NCBI GenBank assembly: GCA_016234595.1
Contig: JACRBG010000036.1
Location: 1-64,000, forward strand
Length of the DNA: 64,000 nucleotides
DNA from: Chloroflexota bacterium
Lineage (GTDB): Bacteria; Chloroflexota; Anaerolineae; Aggregatilineales; J027
Direction of reading: 5' to 3'
Of this stretch, positions 54,503 through 62,756 are shown piece after piece. Every line of letters starts with the position of its first letter. Position 1 is the first letter of the stretch. A program made the translations under genes and the position numbers. A model generated the notes under the pieces. That model was not told the DNA's origin. It made no database searches and saw only the letters and a list, made by a program, of their open reading frames with translations.

Positions 54503-55306
54503 ATGTCACCACAACTTTCTGAACATTTTGAACATTCCACCCTTCAACCCCACTGGCAGCCGTTGTTGATTGGCAACGGTCAGTTAAAGTTGGCCGCCTC
54601 GCAGTTGATTTGTACCGTCGGCCCCGCTGCGCAAAACGCCTATCATGACGCTCAAATTTACGATTATGCCCAGTTGCGCCGCCGCGATTATTTGTGGCGA
54701 CCGCCACTCAAAATGACAGTGCGAGCATGGACATCCCATCCTGTGGAAGAATTGCGCGGGACAGCCGGTTTTGGATTTTGGAACCAACCCTTTATGCCAA
54801 CGGGTCAAGGCCTACCCCGGCTGCCGCGTGCTGTATGGTTTTTCTTTGGGTCGCCACCTAATAATATGGCGCTGGCGAAAGATGTGCCGGGTTATGGCTG
54901 GAAAGCGGCTACCTTTGATGCCCAAACCCCCAGCTTTTTTGCGTTGCTCCCTTTGGCCCCTCTCGGTTTTTTGCTGATGAGAAAACAAGCAATTTATGAT
55001 CGAGCGTGGCCGATTGCCCAAAAAGCGATTCGTGTATCCGAAAAGCTGTTGCATGTGGACATCGCCACCCCCCACACCTATGAACTGATTTGGCGACAAA
55101 CCGATGTTGATTTTTGGGTGGATGGCGAATTGGTACACCATACCCCATGTGCCCCGCACGGCCCATTGGGGTTTATTGCATGGATTGATAATCAATATGC
55201 GATTGTCACGCCACAGGGTCGTCTGGGTTTTGGATTTATTCCCATGCCCCATGCGCAATCATTGACGCTCGATTCGATAGAAATACAACCGCTGAGGGAT
55301 GTTTGA
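54503..55306 (+). CDS. Unknown beta-rich protein
   Basis: 267 residues, not recognised. Strand-rich, with AGFGFWNQPFMP, AVWFFFGSPPNNMAL, HTYELIWRQTDVDFWVDGELVHHT and GPLGFIAWIDNQYAIVTPQGRLGFG. The pattern of a strand bearing VDFWVDG followed by a turn and GFIAWIDN resembles concanavalin-like LamG/GH16 lectin folds, but this is only an impression. No signal peptide is seen. The stop overlaps the ATG of the next gene by one base (TGATG), so it is the first gene of a three-gene operon ending with fabL. Confidence 0.6.
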   Translation: MSPQLSEHFEHSTLQPHWQPLLIGNGQLKLAASQLICTVGPAAQNAYHDAQIYDYAQLRRRDYLWRPPLKMTVRAWTSHPVEELRGTAGFGFWNQPFMPTGQGLPRLPRAVWFFFGSPPNNMALAKDVPGYGWKAATFDAQTPSFFALLPLAPLGFLLMRKQAIYDRAWPIAQKAIRVSEKLLHVDIATPHTYELIWRQTDVDFWVDGELVHHTPCAPHGPLGFIAWIDNQYAIVTPQGRLGFGFIPMPHAQSLTLDSIEIQPLRDV

Positions 55307-56112
55307 TGACCACTGCTACGGGCCGCAAGATTTTGGCATTTGTCCATGACGCAACTCTGCGCCAAATGATCGAAGATGCGGCGGTGGAATTGGAAGCTGA
55401 GGTTATTTGGGCGCTTGAAAAAGATCATATTGTTAAACAAGTAGCGGAAATGCGTCCCCTCGCCATACTGGTGCATTTAAGTTTGATGGAAGAAGTGAAG
55501 CCGATTATTCAAGGCCTCAAAGCTAGCCCTGCGACGCGACGTGTTCCAGTCATCGCCTTCGATTATCATTCTGATGAAGAAATAATCCGTAAGGCGGCTG
55601 TAACTATTTATCAGGATTGGTATTTTAACGCACGGGATATGTTGACTTTAGACATACGCCCTACACTAGCGGGTATGATCCGGAATAGTCTGGAGGAGAC
55701 CGAGGCAGACTCACAGGAATTACTTGACCATTGCGCCCAACCCATGACCCCATTGGTTAAAAAAGGTCTCGAGGAGTTTAACGCCGGGGAATATTACGAA
55801 TGTCATGAGACTCTCGAAGCTGCATGGATGGCAGAAACTACCCCTGTGCGGGATATGTATCGTGGTATTTTGCAGGTCGCCGTGGCCTATTATCAGATTC
55901 AACGTGGCAACTATAATGGCGCAATGAAGTTATTCTTGCGTTCAATTCAATGGCTGGAACCATTGCCGGAAAGATGTCAGGGGATTGAAATTGCCCGTTT
56001 CAGAGCAGGTGCCCTTCAAGCCCGTCTAGCCATGGAAGCGCTTGGCCCAGAACGTATCGGAGAGTTTGACCAGAAATTAATGAAGCCCATTATTTATGAG
56101 GAACAATTTTAG
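55306..56112 (+). CDS. Degenerate receiver fused to a DUF309 domain
   Basis: 268 residues. Residues 1-125 have a receiver-like alpha/beta pattern, but the phospho-Asp position reads LAILVHLSLME, with His instead of Asp, so phosphorylation is unlikely. Residues 140-250 are DUF309: LEEFNAGEYYECHETLEAAWM, YRGILQVAVAYYQIQRGNYNGAMKLFLRS. DUF309 proteins are small helical proteins of unknown function. The fusion is unusual. Starts at ATG 55306, overlapping the previous stop; five bases after its stop comes the fabL start region. Confidence 0.78.
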   Translation: MTTATGRKILAFVHDATLRQMIEDAAVELEAEVIWALEKDHIVKQVAEMRPLAILVHLSLMEEVKPIIQGLKASPATRRVPVIAFDYHSDEEIIRKAAVTIYQDWYFNARDMLTLDIRPTLAGMIRNSLEETEADSQELLDHCAQPMTPLVKKGLEEFNAGEYYECHETLEAAWMAETTPVRDMYRGILQVAVAYYQIQRGNYNGAMKLFLRSIQWLEPLPERCQGIEIARFRAGALQARLAMEALGPERIGEFDQKLMKPIIYEEQF

Positions 56113-56120
56113 GAGTCATG

Positions 56121-56909
56121 ATGGACAAGACGATTTATCCGGGACGGTTTACTGGCAAAGTCGCCTTAATTACAGGCAGTGGACGGGGTATTGGGAAGGC
56201 CATTGCGCTGCGGTTTGCCGCCGAAGGGGCTGATATTGTCGTTAATTTTTTTCGCAATCGTGAGCCAGCCGAAGAAACCGCTGAAGAAATCCGCGCTTTG
56301 GGCCGACGGGCTGAGGTGGTACGTGCTAATGTCGCCGAGCAGGAAGATTTGGAAATCCTTTTTAAAGCCACCGAAGAAGCCTATGGGGGGTTGGATTTTC
56401 TTATCAACAATGCTGCATCGGGCTTTAATCGCTCAGTGATGGAACAACGAGTCAAGGGCTGGGACTGGACGATGAACATTAATGCCCGGTCAGCTTTGTT
56501 TAGCTCCCAACTTGCTGTGCCGATGATGGAGGCACGCGGTGGTGGGGTCATCATCAATCTCAGTAGTATAGGCTCGTTTCGGGTACTGCCCGAATATGTG
56601 GTGGTGGGGGCGTCCAAAGCGGCATTAGAGGCAGTCACGCGGTACTTGGCGGTTGAACTCGCCCCTAAAGGGATTGTCGTCAATGCGGTGTCGGCAGGTA
56701 TTGTAGAAACCGACGCCCTCCAACATTTCCCCCAGATGAAAGAGATTATGCAAGAACGTCTTGATGCAGCAGCGGCCTATACGCCAGCTAAGCGTAATTT
56801 GAATGCCGATGATGTAGCGGGTGTTGTGGCGTTTATGTGTACGCCTGACGCTGCTATGATCTGTGGGCAAGTGGTGCTGGTGGACGGTGGGTTTACGCTG
56901 AAATTTTAA
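56121..56909 (+). CDS. fabL: Enoyl-ACP reductase FabL-like (SDR)
   Basis: 262 residues. NAD(P) loop GSGRGIG at 19-25, NNAASG at 96-101 and a Tyr159-X6-Lys166 pair (YVVVGASK). The six-residue spacing is the mark of enoyl-ACP reductases, unlike the usual YxxxK of SDR enzymes. The match extends through MNINARSALF, DTDALQHFP-like ETDALQHFP and MICGQVVLVDGG, as in Bacillus FabL. It would reduce trans-2-enoyl-ACP in fatty acid synthesis. AGGAG lies five bases before the second ATG (56121), which is preferred to 56118. Third gene of its operon. Confidence 0.85.
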   Translation: MDKTIYPGRFTGKVALITGSGRGIGKAIALRFAAEGADIVVNFFRNREPAEETAEEIRALGRRAEVVRANVAEQEDLEILFKATEEAYGGLDFLINNAASGFNRSVMEQRVKGWDWTMNINARSALFSSQLAVPMMEARGGGVIINLSSIGSFRVLPEYVVVGASKAALEAVTRYLAVELAPKGIVVNAVSAGIVETDALQHFPQMKEIMQERLDAAAAYTPAKRNLNADDVAGVVAFMCTPDAAMICGQVVLVDGGFTLKF

Positions 56910-56939
56910 AAAGGGCCGACGCTAAACCCGGCCCTTTTT
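56908..56939. terminator. Bidirectional terminator after fabL
   Basis: AAAAAGGGCCG pairs with CGGCCCTTTTT between convergent genes. Confidence 0.85.
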
Positions 56940-56950
56940 GATTAGTTTAT

Positions 56951-58102
56951 TTAATAGAGTGGAATTTTGATCCAGACGGTGGTGCCTTGCCCCACAGCGC
57001 TTTCGAGGATGGCACTACCATGATGGATTTCGATAATTTGTTGGGCAATTGGCAAGCCCAGCCCAAAACCCTGTTGTTCAAAACGGCGGTGATCGGTGCG
57101 TTCGGATTGGTGCATCATTTCCCAGACGCGCCGCAAATCTTCCTCGCGGATGCCGCGCCCGAAATCTTGTACCTCAATCACCCCCATATCTGCTTCGGGA
57201 TAGGCTCGGACAAGGACGGTTTTGTCTGGCCCGGAGAATACGATGGCATTACGGATGATTTCAGAGACAGCTTTTGCCAAAATATCCATGACGCCAAGAA
57301 TGAAAATCTCTGGCTCGACATTAAATTCAAGTTGAACATTTTCTTGTCGGGCTACTTCCTCGACGAGTGGACGAGTTGTGGTAATTAAATCGGCCATATC
57401 AATCGCCCCGCGCTCTTGTTCGTAGATACGCCGGGTTTGCCCGCTCGAAATATCGGTCATGGTGACGGTTTGGTCAGCGAGGCGGTGTAGGCGAGTAGTG
57501 CCCATCTGAATTAACTTGATATATTCCTCAATACCGGGAGTATCTTGGAGAAGTTGTTTTTGGGCCTGCAATTCTTCCATCAATAAATCAAACCCACCTT
57601 TGACATAGGTCAGAGGGGTTCGGATTTCGTGCGAAACGACTTGGACAAGATCGTGGCGAATTTTTTCGATCTTTTCTTCCATACTCTTATGAAGATGTTC
57701 GGTAATTTCGCGGCTACGTTTAAGGCGATTGTTGAGAATGAGAATGAAATCTTCGGGCTTAAACGGTTTGACGACATATTGGTCGGCCCCCATTAACCAA
57801 CCCTGCCGTACCTGTACATCTTGATCCATCGCGGTCAAGAAAATAAAAGGAATATCGCGGAGGTTGAGTTCTTCACGCACGGCATGAAAGAAGTCGTAAC
57901 CATTCATGCGCGGCATCGCAATATCACTGACAATCAAATCGGGTTTACGAGAATTCTGATGCAAAATATCTAGTGCTTCAAGACCATCACTGGCAAGGGC
58001 TACTTCATAACCATGCACCTCTAATAAACTAGCGGCACTTTCTCTAAAATCAGGATTGTCTTCCACAAATAAGACCAAATCTGGGACGGTGGGGGCATCC
58101 AT
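56951..58102 (-). CDS. Receiver-histidine kinase hybrid
   Basis: 383 residues, soluble. An N-terminal receiver (phospho-Asp60 in IVSDIAMPRMNG, Lys112 in VVKPF) is followed by a short helix, HisKA with His158 in VVSHEIRTPLTYV, and HATPase_c with SEIIRNAIVF, DFGRGIREED and GFGLGLPIAQQI. Receiver-first kinases take input from another phosphodonor and pass it on. No sensor domain is present. The gene ends convergently with fabL. 58103-58371 upstream is AT-rich, and I see no gene or clear promoter there. Confidence 0.9.
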   Translation of the reverse strand: MDAPTVPDLVLFVEDNPDFRESAASLLEVHGYEVALASDGLEALDILHQNSRKPDLIVSDIAMPRMNGYDFFHAVREELNLRDIPFIFLTAMDQDVQVRQGWLMGADQYVVKPFKPEDFILILNNRLKRSREITEHLHKSMEEKIEKIRHDLVQVVSHEIRTPLTYVKGGFDLLMEELQAQKQLLQDTPGIEEYIKLIQMGTTRLHRLADQTVTMTDISSGQTRRIYEQERGAIDMADLITTTRPLVEEVARQENVQLEFNVEPEIFILGVMDILAKAVSEIIRNAIVFSGPDKTVLVRAYPEADMGVIEVQDFGRGIREEDLRRVWEMMHQSERTDHRRFEQQGFGLGLPIAQQIIEIHHGSAILESAVGQGTTVWIKIPLY

Positions 58103-58371
58103 AATAAAATTCCTTTAAATCACATCATGATTTTTCACAAAATGGCGCTGATAATTTACATTCTAGCACGCTTTGCCAGACCTATTTCTGAAAAATATAT
58201 AAATGTCCTACAGATAAATCTTGATGGCCTAGAGAGCATTTGGCTGTTTGAAGCCATTCTAAATGTCAATCCCTCGCGTGGGTAGGTATCGGAAGTCCAA
58301 AATTGTGCTAAACTGAAACTGGGATGTGACCAAACTTAAACCCTATCCTTACCAACTCTCTAGCATAATAC

Positions 58372-59217
58372 ATGGCAACCCTTGTAGACTATCGCCTCAA
58401 CCGTCAATTATCCAAAGTAAGCAGTCGCATGAATCCAATTGCAATCGCCTGTAAGCACGAAAATTTTGAAAACTGTTTGGCCCTCGCTGCTACACATGGA
58501 ATTGGCCTCGAAATCCAATCCTTTGCTTTCCCACCCCTGTTGAATGACGACGAATGGGAGGGGATGGTTGCCAAATATGCCAACCAACTTCAATCGTTTA
58601 GTGGTACGGTGGCTTTACATGGCGCCTTTATGGACATGGCCCCCGGTAGCCCCGATAAAAGTTTTTTGGATGTGACCCGTCAGCGTACTTTGCGTGATTT
58701 CGAAATTGCCCACCGTCTTAATACCAAAATCGTCAATTTCCACGCCAATTTCATCGCCACCATCCATAACGATGATTATCGGGAAGGTTGGACAAAGCGG
58801 ATGGTCGAGTTTTATAAACCGATTGCCCGCGAAGCCGAAAAAATGGGTCTATGTGTGGTGCTGGAAAATATGTGGGAATTTGACCCTTCGATTATCCGGC
58901 GGGTGCTGGAAGAGGTTGGCTCATCTGCATTAGCAGCGTGCCTAGACATAGGCCACTCCCAGCTTTTTTCACATTTACTCTTGGAAGATTGGTTACAAGA
59001 CCTGAACGACTGGATTGCCCATATCCACATCAACAACAATTACGGCGAAATTGATGAACATCTCGCTCTTGATGATGGGGTATTGGATTATGAGAAGATT
59101 TTGCCGCGCTTGGCTGAACTTCCGCGTACTCCCACTATTGTGTTAGAGATTGAGCGTATCGAAGATATTGAACACAGTCTATCGTTTTTTAAACTGCCCC
59201 ATTCTGAGAAGAGTTAA
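58372..59217 (+). CDS. Xylose isomerase-like TIM-barrel protein (sugar-phosphate isomerase/epimerase family)
   Basis: 281 residues. AP-endonuclease-2 superfamily barrel: ALHGAFMDMAPGS, NFHANFI, LCVVLENMWEFDP (metal Glu), ALAACLDIGHSQLF (Asp and His), IAHIHINNNYGEIDEHLALDDGVLDY and IVLEIER. Metal-binding residues fit the family, which covers sugar and inositol isomerases and endonuclease IV. Exact substrate unknown. The start could also be ATG 58429 (MNPIAIAC). Its last 29 bases overlap the convergent GT4 gene. Confidence 0.8.
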   Translation: MATLVDYRLNRQLSKVSSRMNPIAIACKHENFENCLALAATHGIGLEIQSFAFPPLLNDDEWEGMVAKYANQLQSFSGTVALHGAFMDMAPGSPDKSFLDVTRQRTLRDFEIAHRLNTKIVNFHANFIATIHNDDYREGWTKRMVEFYKPIAREAEKMGLCVVLENMWEFDPSIIRRVLEEVGSSALAACLDIGHSQLFSHLLLEDWLQDLNDWIAHIHINNNYGEIDEHLALDDGVLDYEKILPRLAELPRTPTIVLEIERIEDIEHSLSFFKLPHSEKS

Positions 59218-60313
59218 GCATGGCCTGATAGACATCTACGGTCTGCGCCGCGATTTGAGCCTGTGTGAAGTTTTCTAGAATACGCTGACGACCTCTTTTG
59301 CCAAGTGAGACACAGAAATCGCGGTTTTCCATCAACTGGCGCAAATGGCAGGCCAATTGATGGGCGTCATTTTCGGCGAAAATTAACCCCGCATTCCCCA
59401 CCACATCAGGAATGGCTGCGCTATCTGACCCCACGACGGCTACTTCACTTGCCATCGCCTCAATAATCACCCGACCATACTGCTCTTTCCAATTAGGCAG
59501 GGTGCGCGACGGGATGACAAGGGCATCCAGTTTTTGCAGATGAGCTGGCATTTCGACTGACGGCACTAAACCAATAAATTCGACCCTACCCCCCACATTT
59601 AAACGACTTGCTTGCTGCTCCAAGCGGCTACGTTCTGGCCCGCCCCCAATAATTTTTAGGCGCCAATCCAAATCAGTGACTGTAGCAAGTGCTGTCAGCA
59701 ATAAATCCACCCCTTTTTCGGGGACTAGCCTACCGGCATACCCAATCATAAAAGGCGAATGATGGACGGAGCGCCCAATGGGCATAAATAATTCTGGGTC
59801 AACGCCAAATTGTGGAATCACGGCCAGTTTGCCGGTATAGCCTTTGGTACGCCACACTTCGGCGGCACTTTCTGTCCCGACGAGGGCATAGTCCACTGAC
59901 CGTAGGGCGGATTGTTCCATCCATGCAAAAGGTGGGGGGTAGCGCCGGACAATATTCTGCCACGAAAAAAAGAGTGTTTTGGCGGATGTTTTGCGGGTGG
60001 CACGCAAGGCCAGCCACGTCGCCAGATTATAGGGTTCTTCATCAATATGCACGATGTCTGGCTGAAAATCGCGTAGCTGCTCGGCAAATTCTGGATAATA
60101 ATGCAAATGGAAATTCCCATTTAAGCGTAGTGATGTCACCGTCAATTCATAGCCAGTGGTAAACGCTCGTTCCAAATGAGTTTCGCCGCGTTCATCTTTC
60201 CATGAGGGCGGGACAAGGACTCGTAAATTGATATTGGGGTGACGGGCAATTTCTTCAAGTTTGCGCTGATAGATGCCGACAATACAGGCTTTGGAAAGCA
60301 TGAGGACGCGCAT
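59189..60313 (-). CDS. GT4-family glycosyltransferase
   Basis: 374 residues, GT-B fold, soluble. N-terminal acceptor half begins RVLMLSKACIVGIYQRKLEEIA, with IVHIDEEPYNLATWLAL; C-terminal donor half has GYAGRLVPEKGVDLLL, KIIGGGPERSRLE, VIPSRTLPNWKEQYGRVIIEAMA and the E-X7-E element. GT4 enzymes transfer sugars from nucleotide-sugar donors at the cytoplasmic face. Its gene ends inside the end of the opposite-strand TIM-barrel gene. The target glycan is unknown, though surface-glycan genes are common in this window. Confidence 0.9.
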   Translation of the reverse strand: MRVLMLSKACIVGIYQRKLEEIARHPNINLRVLVPPSWKDERGETHLERAFTTGYELTVTSLRLNGNFHLHYYPEFAEQLRDFQPDIVHIDEEPYNLATWLALRATRKTSAKTLFFSWQNIVRRYPPPFAWMEQSALRSVDYALVGTESAAEVWRTKGYTGKLAVIPQFGVDPELFMPIGRSVHHSPFMIGYAGRLVPEKGVDLLLTALATVTDLDWRLKIIGGGPERSRLEQQASRLNVGGRVEFIGLVPSVEMPAHLQKLDALVIPSRTLPNWKEQYGRVIIEAMASEVAVVGSDSAAIPDVVGNAGLIFAENDAHQLACHLRQLMENRDFCVSLGKRGRQRILENFTQAQIAAQTVDVYQAMLNSSQNGAV

Positions 60314-60433
60314 GGGCGCTCCTTATAATAAGGGTTGATTTTGGGCAGCATTGCGCCACATACAATACGGCTTGGAAAGGCGCTTGTCAACAGAGGAGTA
60401 GAAATTTACAAAATTTAGTTTCGGGAGTAAACC

Positions 60434-60467
60434 CATTGGGTAAGGGCCAACCCTGCCTTACCCAATG
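60434..60467. repeat. Perfect 12-base inverted repeat
   Basis: CATTGGGTAAGG pairs with CCTTACCCAATG across ten bases, just after the rsgA stop on the minus strand. There is no T run, so it may protect an mRNA end rather than terminate. Confidence 0.5.
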
Positions 60468-60484
60468 TCTTTAATGTAATGTGG

Positions 60485-61465
60485 TCAGCCATCCTGCATT
60501 TTGAGATAGCTGTGATAGCGTGTCGCAGCGATTGTTCCCTGTTCGACCGCCTCAGTAATGGCACAGCCGGGTTCAGTCGTATGGCTACACCCCAACCCGA
60601 ACTGACATTTTCCAATCAATGGACGCATCTCACGGAAAAAATAGGCGAGATCGTCTTCCATAGCCGATGTCCAAAGGCCGAATTCTCTCATTCCGGGGGT
60701 ATCAACAATCCCACCTCCCGTTTGTAGCGGGAACATTTCTTGATGAGTCGTGGTATGTTTACCTTTGCCGGTGCGCTGGTTGACCTCATTGACTCGTAGG
60801 CCGAGGCCGGGTTCAATGGCGTTGAGCAAACTAGTTTTACCCACCCCCGATTTACCCACAAATACCGAGATTTTGCCGCCCAGTGCCGCTCGAAATGCTT
60901 CTAATCCTTGTTGTTCGGAGGTGCTTGTCAGATAGACGGGATAACCAATCTGTTGATAAATCTCGATTTCAACAGGTGGGGTATCTACCAAATCCATTTT
61001 AGTGATGCAGACGATTGAAGGGATTTCAGCCATCTCGGCTGTGGCGAGATACCGATCCAGCATATTCCATTTAGGGGCAGGGCTGGCAGCCGCAAAAACC
61101 GGAATAATCTGGTCAACATTGGCGACAATGACCTGCTCCATTGGTTTTTGGCTACCCCGATCTTTAGGGTCGGCGGCCACCCGCGATAGTTTATTGCGAC
61201 GTGGCAATACTTCTACAATCATACCCGTGCCATCGTCTGAATTGGTCAGCACAACATGGTCTCCAATGGCAATAGGGTCAATGGCCTGAATATCATCAAC
61301 GGCCATCACCCGTTTGCTGGCCGAGGTTGGGTCAGAGTGCCCAAAAAGATAGATGAAATGTTTGCGCAATTTGCTGGAAATGGTGCAGACCATAACTTCA
61401 GCATCGGTATGAACGGTATAGCTACCAATGGTTTTTTTGAAAACAGTCCCTTGTATGAGGGTCAT
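60485..61465 (-). CDS. rsgA: Ribosome small-subunit-dependent GTPase RsgA
   Basis: 326 residues. Circularly permuted GTPase order: G4 TKMD at 155-158 comes before the P-loop GKSGVGKT at 204-211 and G3 DTPG at 255-258. An N-terminal OB fold precedes it, and a C-terminal zinc site has Cys287, Cys293, His295 and Cys301. RsgA acts late in 30S subunit maturation. GAGGA seven bases before ATG 61465 fixes the start; a longer frame to 61561 runs into the leader hairpin and is rejected. Upstream are a terminator-like hairpin and a 21-codon ORF. Confidence 0.95.
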   Translation of the reverse strand: MTLIQGTVFKKTIGSYTVHTDAEVMVCTISSKLRKHFIYLFGHSDPTSASKRVMAVDDIQAIDPIAIGDHVVLTNSDDGTGMIVEVLPRRNKLSRVAADPKDRGSQKPMEQVIVANVDQIIPVFAAASPAPKWNMLDRYLATAEMAEIPSIVCITKMDLVDTPPVEIEIYQQIGYPVYLTSTSEQQGLEAFRAALGGKISVFVGKSGVGKTSLLNAIEPGLGLRVNEVNQRTGKGKHTTTHQEMFPLQTGGGIVDTPGMREFGLWTSAMEDDLAYFFREMRPLIGKCQFGLGCSHTTEPGCAITEAVEQGTIAATRYHSYLKMQDG

Positions 61466-61506
61466 GAGGATTCCTCGTTGAACGCAAAAACGGATGTGTC
61501 GAGATG

Positions 61507-61552
61507 AAAAAACGAGGCACGCAATCCGAAACCCAAAAGGATCGTTGCGTCC
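61507..61552 (-). terminator. Terminator-like hairpin in the rsgA leader
   Basis: Minus strand: GGACGCA and TGCGT..CC pair around inner ATCC/GGAT, with one bulge on each side, followed by TCG and six T. It lies 42 bases before the rsgA ATG and about 42 bases after the leader ORF stop. Confidence 0.6.
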
Positions 61553-61593
61553 GCCGGACACACCTTGCCTATGTCTAGTCTGAGAGTAGGGGA

Positions 61594-61659
61594 CTAAAAC
61601 ACTGTGGGGCGAGAAGGCACGCCGGATGTGATTATGAGTGCAACATTGACCATCATCAT
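61594..61659 (-). CDS. Leader ORF of rsgA (21 codons)
   Basis: Three ATG codons in a row, preceded by AAGGAGG with seven-base spacing, the best ribosome site in the window. The peptide reads MMMVNVALIITSGVPSRPTVF and is rich in Val, Leu and Ile (seven of 21). It lies between a good promoter and a terminator-like hairpin, all pointing to rsgA. An attenuation leader is the simplest reading. A stand-alone micropeptide is the alternative. Confidence 0.6.
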   Translation of the reverse strand: MMMVNVALIITSGVPSRPTVF

Positions 61660-61707
61660 CTGACTACCTCCTTACTAAAGAAATGCGGGTGGAAGAAACT
61701 CTTTTGT

Positions 61708-61736
61708 ATTATAAAGTAGAAGTGGGGGTCAATCAA
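61708..61736 (-). promoter_or_regulatory. Promoter of the rsgA leader
   Basis: Minus strand: TTGATT (61736-61731), 17-base spacer, TATAAT (61713-61708). Transcription would start near 61701, about 42 bases before the leader ATG. Confidence 0.7.
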
Positions 61737-61837
61737 GAACAGTACCTGTGGGGATATGGGATTTGCGCGATTAGGATATAATCGCTTTGATATGTGTTAT
61801 TGGCTAGAACCAACTTTGAAGGATGTGTAGACGGGCA

Positions 61838-62230
61838 ATGGGCATCTATACGTCGGCAGCAAGTGAAATATTGGATCGTTTGTGGGAAGGCTATGAGGGT
61901 TTTGCCGCCTATTTTCATGAGCGGGATGTCAGCCTGCGTGATCTAGGGCATGTGCTTGAGGAAGTTTTTGTCCCAGCCTATCTCCATGTCAAAAGTAACC
62001 TAGATCGAAGCGCCCTATATTCACTTCAGCATGAGATTACCGAGGATGTTTTGGGTGGTTTAATGCACAAACCGGGGTTTCGGAATTTATGGGATGAATG
62101 GGACGACCATACCCGACAGACTTTTTTGCAAGAACCTATTGAAGAACAATTGGGTCGAATGTTGTTTGAAGGCCATGCCGATCAATTTGCCCAGATTTTT
62201 ATTGCTGCCTATGAAGCCTATCGCCCCTAA
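61838..62230 (+). CDS. Unknown small helical protein
   Basis: 130 residues from ATG 61838; an in-frame ATG at 61823 is also possible. Mostly helical, acidic, no signal peptide or membrane segment. Segments such as ILDRLWEGYEGFAAYFHERDVSLRDLGHVLEEVFVPAYLHV-type amphipathic helices and LWDEWDDHTRQTFLQEP are not recognised by me. TATAAT at 61777-61782 may be its -10. It is divergent from rsgA. Confidence 0.55.
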   Translation: MGIYTSAASEILDRLWEGYEGFAAYFHERDVSLRDLGHVLEEVFVPAYLHVKSNLDRSALYSLQHEITEDVLGGLMHKPGFRNLWDEWDDHTRQTFLQEPIEEQLGRMLFEGHADQFAQIFIAAYEAYRP

Positions 62231-62756
62231 AAATCGCCCCACGAATCACTAGTTAGGCAATGAACCCGCCTGAACCAATCCCCACCCCATTGTATGGAGA
62301 GGGGACATCATGAGCCATCTTGCTCCCTCGCTACGTAGTGGAGAGAGGGGGTTGGGGTGAGGACTAGCAATCAAGGTAGGGTCGGTTTTTTAATAATTCA
62401 AATAAACATTGTGCAAATTGTCTTGATAGAGGTTAAACCGCTTGTATTTCAATTAGAACAAAGCTACAATAAAAATGTTACGTTTTGGAGGAATTGAATA
62501 AATATTTGGGAACCTTGAATCGTTTCATGGTTTTGAAAATAAAGCAAAGTAATCCAAGGAATTGCTTGGGAAAATTTATTAGAAGTCCGCAAAAAATTAC
62601 AATATTAAATCAATCGGGTGTTCTCTCTGTATTTTGCTCTATTAAATGTTACCTCCTCCCTTATCAGAGATGTTCTGATTTGGGACTTTAGCTTTTTAAA
62701 AAGATTGTTTAAGGTAGATAATTTAAACAGGGCCGTTCGCGGCTCAAGGATACAAA
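62231..62756. other. 526-base intergenic stretch with a GC-rich repeat-like block
   Basis: 62280-62362 holds purine/pyrimidine-rich blocks: CCCCACCCC 62280-62288, hairpin arms CTCCCTC 62323-62329 and GAGGG 62345-62349 around the palindrome CTACGTAG, and GGGGGTTGGGG 62347-62357. The block has the look of interspersed non-coding repeats. The remainder to 62756 is AT-rich; a 68-codon frame there has no convincing coding character. No RNA gene is seen. Confidence 0.4.

Noticed and set aside
54812-55258. A 148-codon minus-strand frame
   Set aside because: Shadow of the gene at 54503-55306; no ribosome site and no family pattern.
62485-62691. A 68-codon plus-strand frame in the AT-rich gap
   Set aside because: No convincing start or composition; probably random.
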